Assembly (NCBI RefSeq): GCF_900188245.1
Contig: NZ_FZOK01000020.1
Location: 1 to 36,234, forward strand
Source: Belliella buryatensis
Lineage (GTDB): Bacteria; Bacteroidota; Bacteroidia; Cytophagales; Cyclobacteriaceae
Direction: 5' to 3'
DNA length: 36,234 nucleotides
The notes under the pieces are model-generated. The model was not told the origin of the DNA. It made no database searches and saw nothing but the letters and a program-made list of their open reading frames with translations. Position 1 is the stretch's first letter, and each line of letters starts with the position of its first letter. Positions 24,530-31,668 of this stretch are shown in pieces. The position numbers and the translations under genes are program-made.

Positions 24530-27385
24530 TTACCTTCCACAAATCCCTTGATAAGGGCAATAGCTACATTTTTTCAAATCGTTTGTTTGATCAAAAGGCT
24601 GTTTAGGATCATAAAGCTCCTCCAGAAGACCTCTTAGTCCCTTTTCATAATCCTCTTGATACGTCCTGTAATCAAAAACCTCTAATTTGGACTTTTCTTG
24701 CTTTTCCTGAAGGTATGGATTGAAATCTTGACTGAAAATCTCCTTAAAGTTAAAGATTGCTGGTTTTAAGGGGAAGGTGTTTTCAGGATACATGGACTGA
24801 TAAAGCAGGCCGTAATACATGGTTTGCATGGCTGCTTTATTGCGATTTTTATCCTCCCTATCAAACAAACTAGCTACACCATTGAAATCCTTTTTGTCTC
24901 CTCCTGATTTATAATCAATTAGTCTGATCACTCCATTTTGCTCATCTAAGCGATCTATCAGTCCTTTCAATGCAATCATTTTAGAGCCATTAACTGTTTG
25001 AATTTTAAAATTCGCTTGATGTGCTTTTTCCATTGAAACCAACCGAATTGGAGTATCTGCCTCGTCAATTTCCAAAAGTCTAATGATATATTTTTGCAGG
25101 ACATCTCTGACGATGGCCATTTGACCACTGAGCTTAGTTTCTGCATTATCCTCCAAATGATAAAACTTCCTGATTCCCAACTCTATGGCAGGGAAAACCC
25201 AATTTTCCTTCAGTGCTTTGAAATCAGCCTTTTCCAAGGTATCTCTACCATTCCTTTTCTTGAATCCTTCATATAGAAACTCCATGCTGAAATGAGCCAA
25301 ATTTCCAAAAACAGCTGCATCTATTTCTTCCTTTACCGCTTCTTTTTCCTGAATATCAGCGATATACTGAAGGTAAAACTTCAACCTACAATCTAGGTAC
25401 ACACTCAAAGCTGATGGAGAAAAAGCTGTACCTGACTTCCCACTTTCTTGGACTACATATCGCTCCATAAGCTGGAGAATTTCTTTGTCTTTTTCGATGT
25501 TGATGGCGGCAGTATTTTTAAGGTCTACTGGAACATAGATCACTTCTTCCTCGTCACTGATCCCCATTTCTACCATCATCTGCTGAATGTATCTACTTTT
25601 CTCTCCTGCTTTCCCTTGATCTGAGGCAGTCGTATAGATCATATGAACCTCTTCTGCACTATGCAACAAGCGGTAAAAAGTATAGGCATAGATCGCGTCA
25701 TTTTGTTCCTGTACGGGTAACCCAAACGCTCTTCTGATATTGAAAGGAATCATGGAATTCAATGATCCCGATGGTGGGAAACTATCTTCGTTCATGTTAC
25801 AAATGATGACCCTACGGAAATCAAGGTTTCTAGACTCCAAAACCCCCATGATCTGCAACCCTTGAAGTGGCTCTCCTTCAAATGGCAACTTGACTTCTCT
25901 AAAAATTTGCCTAAAAAGACTGATGAAAAACTCTACCTCTACTTTAGTGGTCTGTTCTTGATCAAAAATCGCCTTCAAACGATTCAGCTGCTTAAAACAT
26001 TGGTAAAGGTAAGACTGCTGGAGTGGCTCATCTTCAAGCTTAGCAGCCATTGTTTCCATTAATTCCGATACATAAGGAAAAAGCTGATCTGTAGCTAACT
26101 TCTGAAAGATGAGATTAAAAAAGTCTCCACCTTGATGCAGCACCTCTTGAGAGATATAAATCTGATTTTTCTCCTGCATTTCAGAAAGCAAATGTTTTAC
26201 ATGTGCTGGATTCTCAGATTTAAGGTAAGTAGTTGACAATAGGTCTTTGATCTGCTTGTGATAAAAACCAACTTTCCCATCATCCACTTTGATGTAGCGC
26301 TGCAACTCTAGAACGGCTTCTAAAAATGCATAAACAGGGGCATTTTTAACAGGATAGCCCATGGTGACATTGACCTTCTCAATCTGATCAGGAAGTGAAT
26401 GGAGAATAGGAAAGAGCATCTGCTCATCAGGTAGGATAATGACTGTCTCCTCCCAGGAAGCTTCTTTTTCTATACCTTCTAAGAGCGAGCCTACTAGATT
26501 CGCTTGATTACTCTTTAGCGGAGTCGCATAGGTTTTAATCTTGGCTTCCCTAGATTGAATCCAAGTAGGAATTTCATTTGGGAAAGTTGGCCCAAATATT
26601 TTATCCTTTTGATAATCTCTAAAAAAGAGACCTGCTTCTTGATTTTTTTCTGAAAGATAATAATCATCTATATCCCAATATATTTCTGCTTCAAAAACAG
26701 CAATAAAATGCTTGATCAACCTTTCTTCTGTGGCTGTGAAGGCATTGAAACCTATAAATACATACTTTTTATCAGGCTTAGGTAATGTATCGACTTTCTC
26801 AGCTACTTGACGGTATAATTTACCAGAATAGGCTAAACCAGAAACATCCAAGGAAGCTTGGAAAGCCGCATAAAGAGGTCCAAGAAGCTTCCAGAATTTC
26901 AAAAACTTCTCTTGGTGAGATTTATCTTGATGCTGAAAAGAGCTCCAAAACTGCTTGATTAACTCGATCTGACTTTCAGAAAGAAAGCTCAAGTCTGACT
27001 CTAAATCCTTGATTTCAGAAAGGTAGTGATACAATTTATTCGCATCAGCCATAAATTGATCTACATCATTGAAATCTTTGAGGATCATTTCGCCCCAGAA
27101 AAAGAATTTATCAAAAGCTTCTGGCTCTGGGTGAATCCCTTGGTAGACCTTGTACAGCTCAAAAATCAATGACAATTCATCAGCAGGCCGCTGCGAGGCA
27201 TAGTGATAAAAGACGTCTTCGATGGTTTTGATTTCTGGAAGCCAGGTGGCTTGCTCGATCAAAGTACCCAAATGCTGTGTAAAAAAAAGACCAGCTCTTC
27301 TATTAGGAAGAACTATACAAAGATTCCGAAGATCCTGATGCTTGGATAAAATGTGCTGAGCTGTATTTTTTAAAAAGCTGTTCAT
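24530..27385 (-). CDS. addB: AddB-like subunit of a RecBCD-type helicase-nuclease (PD-(D/E)XK)
   Basis: 951 aa. The C-terminal nuclease domain carries GLIDRLD (Asp811) and LIDYKSGG (Asp824, Lys826), the PD-(D/E)XK core. Four cysteines fit the AddB iron-sulfur site: Cys666 (YLDCRLKFYL) and the terminal Cys940, Cys943 and Cys949 (CSYCPYQGIC). The N-terminal part resembles an inactivated helicase (VLPNRRAGLFF in place of a Walker A P-loop), and GVLESRNLDFRRVIICNMNEDSFP is the usual motif near the middle. With AddA it would resect DNA double-strand breaks for RecA loading. It lies downstream of addA in the same direction but is separated by 922 bases holding a toxin-antitoxin pair. Confidence 0.88.
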   Translation of the reverse strand: MNSFLKNTAQHILSKHQDLRNLCIVLPNRRAGLFFTQHLGTLIEQATWLPEIKTIEDVFYHYASQRPADELSLIFELYKVYQGIHPEPEAFDKFFFWGEMILKDFNDVDQFMADANKLYHYLSEIKDLESDLSFLSESQIELIKQFWSSFQHQDKSHQEKFLKFWKLLGPLYAAFQASLDVSGLAYSGKLYRQVAEKVDTLPKPDKKYVFIGFNAFTATEERLIKHFIAVFEAEIYWDIDDYYLSEKNQEAGLFFRDYQKDKIFGPTFPNEIPTWIQSREAKIKTYATPLKSNQANLVGSLLEGIEKEASWEETVIILPDEQMLFPILHSLPDQIEKVNVTMGYPVKNAPVYAFLEAVLELQRYIKVDDGKVGFYHKQIKDLLSTTYLKSENPAHVKHLLSEMQEKNQIYISQEVLHQGGDFFNLIFQKLATDQLFPYVSELMETMAAKLEDEPLQQSYLYQCFKQLNRLKAIFDQEQTTKVEVEFFISLFRQIFREVKLPFEGEPLQGLQIMGVLESRNLDFRRVIICNMNEDSFPPSGSLNSMIPFNIRRAFGLPVQEQNDAIYAYTFYRLLHSAEEVHMIYTTASDQGKAGEKSRYIQQMMVEMGISDEEEVIYVPVDLKNTAAINIEKDKEILQLMERYVVQESGKSGTAFSPSALSVYLDCRLKFYLQYIADIQEKEAVKEEIDAAVFGNLAHFSMEFLYEGFKKRNGRDTLEKADFKALKENWVFPAIELGIRKFYHLEDNAETKLSGQMAIVRDVLQKYIIRLLEIDEADTPIRLVSMEKAHQANFKIQTVNGSKMIALKGLIDRLDEQNGVIRLIDYKSGGDKKDFNGVASLFDREDKNRNKAAMQTMYYGLLYQSMYPENTFPLKPAIFNFKEIFSQDFNPYLQEKQEKSKLEVFDYRTYQEDYEKGLRGLLEELYDPKQPFDQTNDLKKCSYCPYQGICGR

Positions 27386-27519
27386 ATAGAGAAATGTTGT
27401 TAAACAAAAAAACGTTAAATGAGCAAGGATAAAAAATAATTGACATGGATTGACTTAAAAATTTTCAACCAAAATACTTAGATTGTTAAATGGGTTAAAT
27501 AGATAAAGATAAATATGTA

Positions 27520-27662
27520 TATCCGCTTTCGCACCAGTAACCATATTTTATTACGCACACACCTTAAATTCAGATGTTGTCGACTGTCGACCGTCGTCCG
27601 TTGACGATTATCCGCTTGATCCTTTCGTTTTATTGAATTACTGGTATCATTGCGGATAATCG
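27520..27662. repeat. Nested inverted repeats built on TATCCGC / CCAGTAA
   Basis: CGATTATCCGC (27605-27615) and GCGGATAATCG (27652-27662) form a perfect 11-bp inverted repeat. A further TATCCGCTT lies at 27520-27528, and CCAGTAA (27534-27540) is inverted as TTACTGG (27638-27644), so 27520-27541 and 27637-27658 are imperfect inverted copies of about 22 bp. This could be the scar of a small mobile element or a folded RNA/regulatory site. Confidence 0.5.
27579..27606. repeat. Four degenerate 7-bp tandem repeats
   Basis: GTCGACT, GTCGACC, GTCGTCC and GTTGACG lie head to tail. The unit resembles GTCGACC and is much more G+C-rich than the surroundings. Confidence 0.5.
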
Positions 27663-27776
27663 TATTATATTATTAATTGTTCGGCTAAGTGTAAGTGAGC
27701 AGATATATATAATTTAAAAATAGAGATCCAAAAAAGCTTCAAATTTGTTATATTAGATATCAAAACTTAAAAACCA

Positions 27777-28001
27777 ATGAGAAGAGTAATTTTAAATATT
27801 CCAGAAAACAGGTACGAGCTTTTTATGGAATTAATAAGAAGATTGGGTATAGAAAAAATCCAAGAAAAAGAAGTAACCATTGAATCTTATGAAATAGAAA
27901 ATTTACCAGAATGGCAAAAAGAAGAGATCCTCAAACGGCTGGCAGCTTCTAAAGATTCTGAATATCTAACATGGGAAGAGCTAAGAGATTCCTTAAAATG
28001 A
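27777..28001 (+). CDS. Small antitoxin-like protein of a type II toxin-antitoxin pair
   Basis: 74 aa. The first 16 residues (MRRVILNIPENRYELF) suggest a beta strand and helix like those at the start of many Bacteroidota antitoxins of this size; the C-terminal half is acidic (EWQKEEILKRL...TWEELRDSL) and probably wraps the toxin. No recognised HTH is seen, so I do not assign a family. Its TGA stop overlaps the ATG of the next gene (ATGA), the standard arrangement of an antitoxin-toxin operon. It is oriented against addA and addB. The ATG at 27777 is the only sensible start. Confidence 0.7.
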   Translation: MRRVILNIPENRYELFMELIRRLGIEKIQEKEVTIESYEIENLPEWQKEEILKRLAASKDSEYLTWEELRDSLK

Positions 28002-28318
28002 ATTCCCAATATAAAATACTTTTTAACCCACTGGTAAGGAAGGATATTAAAAATAACATTGACTATTTTAATGAGACATTAAAAGACGAGAAAATCACTT
28101 CAAGTTTTTTAAATTCTATTGAACGCATAAACACTCGTATTTCAAGAACTCCTGACCTATATCAAGTTAGATATTCCAATATCAGAATGGCACAAATCAA
28201 ACCTTTTCAACATTTGATACATTTTTGGATTGACGAAAAAAATAAACTAATCAAAATTGAGGGGATTTTTCACCCCAGCCAAAATCCAATATTATGGGCG
28301 AAGCGCACTAATCAATAA
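27998..28318 (+). CDS. RelE/ParE-superfamily toxin
   Basis: 106 aa from the ATG at 27998, which overlaps the antitoxin stop (ATGA); a longer frame from 27971 overlaps the antitoxin more and is rejected. The sequence has the ParE/RelE outline: YKILFNPLVRKDIKNNIDYFNE, a helical region with ...FLNSIERINTRISRTPDLYQVRY, the RMAQIKPFQHLIHFWID strand pair, and KIEGIFHPSQNP near the end. Whether it targets gyrase (ParE) or ribosome-bound mRNA (RelE) cannot be read here; the fold and the missing canonical RelE catalytic set make ParE a little more likely. Its 3' end overlaps the convergent addA 3' end by 11 bases. Confidence 0.8.
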   Translation: MNSQYKILFNPLVRKDIKNNIDYFNETLKDEKITSSFLNSIERINTRISRTPDLYQVRYSNIRMAQIKPFQHLIHFWIDEKNKLIKIEGIFHPSQNPILWAKRTNQ

Positions 28319-31300
28319 TCGATACGATCTCCCCAGTCTCCAAATAACACAAATAGCCTTTTGTAGACTTACCAGTCAGCTGTGCCACTAATTTCATATA
28401 CTCCTTAATTTGATTTTTGTGGCTTTCACGAGCTTCTCCTGTCTTGAAATCCACAACCACCGCCTCATCATCCTTTAAAATAATCCTATCTGGTCTTTTC
28501 ATCTTGCCTCCCGGCAATAATATCCCTTGCTCTGCTAAAAGCAGACCATCTGTATCAAACCAAGATGAAAAGAGTGAATTGTCAAATAAGTCCTGAAGCT
28601 GACGGGCTACCTCCTCTTTTTCTTCCAAACTCAAACGGCCTTCATAATAAAATTGATCCAAATTGAGTTTAGTATCCTTTATTCCTTTGGATACTTCTAG
28701 AATTTCGTGTACAAGTAAGCCAAAGTTTCTTTTCTTCCGCTGCTCTAAACCATCTGCTGAAAAATCTACCGCATATTTTCTAATTTGAAGCCGCTGTGTC
28801 CAGTTTTGATAATTCCAGTTCAGGGCTCTTGGAGATGTAATGTTTTTAGCTGCTACATGCTTTTCTGGCCACGCACCTAGGTCAAAAACATTGGTTTCTG
28901 CATCATAGTATTCGGACAAGCTCAACTCATCCCCTGTGGATCTAGCCCTTGTCAATGCCGTTTGCAATTGTGCTTGGAGGTTGTTTTGATTTTTGAGTTC
29001 CTTTTTGAAAGGTGCCATTCCTAAAAACACCTCTTCTGCTCGAGTCAAGGCGACATAGATCATATTCAAACTATCCAAATAAGCCATGATAGCTTCTGAA
29101 GCATAGATATCTGCAAAATCAGATTTTGCCAACTTCTTATTTAAAGTCAAAGGGATGATCGCTGAAAGTCTCTTTTCTTGATCTTCAAAAGGTGCCCAGA
29201 CCACATTACTTTGCCTTTGGTCAAAAATATCCCACTTCATAAAGGGCATGATGACCACCTTAAATTGCAGCCCTTTGGACTTGTGGATGGTCATGATACG
29301 CATGGCATTATGTCCCTCTGGAATTTTTACAGTTCTTTTGGTTTGGTTTTCCTCCCACCAATCCAAAAAACCAGCTAAATCTGCTCTATTGTTGGAGGTG
29401 AAGTCATAAATAGCTTCTTTGAAACCTGAAATGTAGGCCTTTTCTACTTCGAATTCTTGCAAACCCAATAATGCGATCAATTCTTCTACTGCCTCCATCA
29501 AGGGCAATTGCAAGAGCATCTTTTCTTTTATATGAAACTCCTGAACTTTGGGCTTCATATAGTCTGGAATCTTTCCTAAAGCGAAAAGCTCGTGATTCAC
29601 CTGCTCATCAGCTAATATAGCCCTGTAATACCACATGGTCTTGAACTGAACTTGATCATCAGGATTGTGCAGATATTTAAGTCCTGCTAAAAGTGCTTTA
29701 ACCGCTGCAGCTTTGAACAGGTACATGCTTTCATCTGACAAGACATCAAAGCTGTATTTGAGATCGGGATTTTCAGCCCCATAAGCCATCAAGGCATCTG
29801 CAATAGCCTCTCCGTCTGACTTTCTACGAACCAAAAATGTAATGTCTCTCAACTCATAACCTTTGTCTTGTAAAGACATAACCATTTCTGGCAATCGAGA
29901 CAGGGCCAAGGCGTCAAATTTACCTTCCTCTTCCAAATCTTTATCATCTTCCAAAAAATTGATTTGTATTTTCCCCTTAAAAGCAGATCGATCCTTTCGC
30001 TCTGATATTTTCTGAGATACATCCTGATACGCTTTTGCAATCAATCCACCATCCGATGCAGCAAAGGCTGATTTGACCGTATCTTCGAATGATTGGGCAA
30101 GGGTTTTGAAGAGGGCATTGTTGAAATTGATGATATTGGGTAAACTTCTAAAGTTGGTGTCCAGATTATGGTTTTGAATTTGCTCCCTCCCAATCTCCTC
30201 TTCTACCTGCTCGAGCAAAAGCTTCATTTCTCCTCCCCTCCATCTGTAGATGGACTGCTTCACATCACCTACCAAAAGGTTTGTTTGACCTTGAGCTAAG
30301 GAATTTTCTAGAAGTGGCTTGAAGCTTGTCCATTGAAAGCCTGAAGTATCTTGAAATTCATCTATCAGATAATTTTTAAACTGATTGCCTACTTTTTCAT
30401 AGATAAAAGGAGCATCATTCTCTTTGGTAATTTCTTTCAAAAACTCATTCGCATCAGAAATCAGCAACATATTCTCCTCGTCTTTGAGAAGGGTAAGTTC
30501 ATCAAGCATATTTTTGAAAACTCCATAGACGTAAATATGCTTTCCAATCATGTCAAGGCTATTCCACTTGGCTTCCAGGGGGGGGAATTGACTTAGAATC
30601 TGAGCAAGACCTTGAGCTCTGGCGGTTATGATTTGATCTTTCAGCTTACTGGTTTTGGTATACCAACCCTCTTCTGTAAAAGGGAGCAGTGCATAGTTAT
30701 CGGTCAAAGATGGTACTGGGGAATTTTTATCCCCAAGCTGATCAAACTTCTTGGCAAAGGAACTGCCTGAACCTTTGAAATCAGTCCATTCCAAGCCATT
30801 GGCAATTCTGATTTCGTTAGCTTGCTCTTTGAGCTTGATTGTGATATCGATCAACTCTTTTTTTCTATTCTTTACAAATTGCTGGAGTTGACTGATATTT
30901 TTATTATCTGCTAAGAATGCACGAATTTCAGGTGCATATTTTTTAAAGTCTTCTTGAAAAATTTGCCTTCCAAGCTCTTTGATATTTTTTCGGATATCCC
31001 AAGATTTACCATTTTGGATTTGCTCTACGGCATAATCGACCAGCCATTTGTGAAGAAATTCATCTTCCATGACCTGCATGACCACCCTGTCTACAACCTT
31101 TTCCAAGACAGCATCTTGATCCAACTCCACTTCAAACTTGGCATTGAGATCCATCTCTCTGGCAAACGCACGTACTACACGTTGAAAAAAACTATCAATA
31201 GTGCTGACTGAAAATCTGGAATAATCATGTAAGATTGCCGTAAGTGTTTGAGAAGCCCGCTGCATCACCTCTTGCGGACTGAGATTCAAAGCAGTCATGA

Positions 31301-31532
31301 TTTCCGCATCCATTTTTTGAGTGGGATCAACTTCGATTTTCAGCCGTTTCAGTTCTTTGATGATCCTTTCTTTCATTTCTTGCGTGGCCTTGTTGGTGAA
31401 GGTTACGGCAAGTATTGACCTGAAACTCTCAGGGTCTCTGAGCGCCAGTTTGAGGTATTCCATGGTCAGGGTATATGTTTTCCCAGAACCTGCGGAGGAT
31501 TTGTAAATGATAAAAGGCATGGTCTGCATCAT
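28308..31532 (-). CDS. addA: AddA-like UvrD/Rep-family helicase-nuclease
   Basis: 1074 aa. Superfamily 1 helicase motifs: Walker A YKSSAGSGKTYTL (10-22), VTFTNKATQEMKERI, Walker B LIDEFQDTS, GDVKQSIYRWRGG, IMTIHKSKGLQFKVVIMP, and MIYVALTRAEEV. A C-terminal PD-(D/E)XK nuclease follows, with RPDRIIL and VVVDFKTGE. It is the helicase-nuclease subunit that pairs with AddB in double-strand break processing. ATG ATG at the start gives two equivalent starts. The 3' end overlaps the convergent toxin gene by 11 bases. A -7 box TAGGTTTG lies 22-29 bases upstream of the first ATG. Confidence 0.9.
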   Translation of the reverse strand: MMQTMPFIIYKSSAGSGKTYTLTMEYLKLALRDPESFRSILAVTFTNKATQEMKERIIKELKRLKIEVDPTQKMDAEIMTALNLSPQEVMQRASQTLTAILHDYSRFSVSTIDSFFQRVVRAFAREMDLNAKFEVELDQDAVLEKVVDRVVMQVMEDEFLHKWLVDYAVEQIQNGKSWDIRKNIKELGRQIFQEDFKKYAPEIRAFLADNKNISQLQQFVKNRKKELIDITIKLKEQANEIRIANGLEWTDFKGSGSSFAKKFDQLGDKNSPVPSLTDNYALLPFTEEGWYTKTSKLKDQIITARAQGLAQILSQFPPLEAKWNSLDMIGKHIYVYGVFKNMLDELTLLKDEENMLLISDANEFLKEITKENDAPFIYEKVGNQFKNYLIDEFQDTSGFQWTSFKPLLENSLAQGQTNLLVGDVKQSIYRWRGGEMKLLLEQVEEEIGREQIQNHNLDTNFRSLPNIINFNNALFKTLAQSFEDTVKSAFAASDGGLIAKAYQDVSQKISERKDRSAFKGKIQINFLEDDKDLEEEGKFDALALSRLPEMVMSLQDKGYELRDITFLVRRKSDGEAIADALMAYGAENPDLKYSFDVLSDESMYLFKAAAVKALLAGLKYLHNPDDQVQFKTMWYYRAILADEQVNHELFALGKIPDYMKPKVQEFHIKEKMLLQLPLMEAVEELIALLGLQEFEVEKAYISGFKEAIYDFTSNNRADLAGFLDWWEENQTKRTVKIPEGHNAMRIMTIHKSKGLQFKVVIMPFMKWDIFDQRQSNVVWAPFEDQEKRLSAIIPLTLNKKLAKSDFADIYASEAIMAYLDSLNMIYVALTRAEEVFLGMAPFKKELKNQNNLQAQLQTALTRARSTGDELSLSEYYDAETNVFDLGAWPEKHVAAKNITSPRALNWNYQNWTQRLQIRKYAVDFSADGLEQRKKRNFGLLVHEILEVSKGIKDTKLNLDQFYYEGRLSLEEKEEVARQLQDLFDNSLFSSWFDTDGLLLAEQGILLPGGKMKRPDRIILKDDEAVVVDFKTGEARESHKNQIKEYMKLVAQLTGKSTKGYLCYLETGEIVSIID

Positions 31533-31553
31533 TAAAAATTAAGATAAGCAAAA

Positions 31554-31561
31554 CAAACCTA
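31554..31561 (-). promoter_or_regulatory. -7 box TAGGTTTG of addA
   Basis: On the minus strand, TAGGTTTG matches TAnnTTTG exactly, 22 bases before the first addA ATG. No properly spaced -33 TTG is seen. This gives addA a start separate from the preceding ydiJ-like gene, which ends at 31669. Confidence 0.45.
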
Positions 31562-31668
31562 ATTCAGTCAAATAAAAAAGTAATTGACAGAAGGTGTCTG
31601 GAATAATAATACACTTTAATAAACTCAACCAAAGGGATAAGATTCACAACATTTAACATCTGAAAGCA

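Larger units (their letters stand above)
27386..27776. other. Gene-free, repeat-rich stretch between addB and the toxin-antitoxin pair
   Basis: 391 bases without a supported ORF. It contains inverted and direct copies of a TATCCGC element (27520-27662) and a degenerate 7-bp tandem repeat (27579-27606). It also has to contain the start of addB transcription (leftward) and of the antitoxin gene (rightward). The best leftward -7 candidate near 27424-27431 (TATCCTTG) is one base off consensus. Confidence 0.5.

Noticed and set aside
27971-27997. Nine-residue N-terminal extension of the toxin
   Set aside because: It overlaps the antitoxin coding end; the ATGA overlap start at 27998 is the usual arrangement and begins at the conserved strand.
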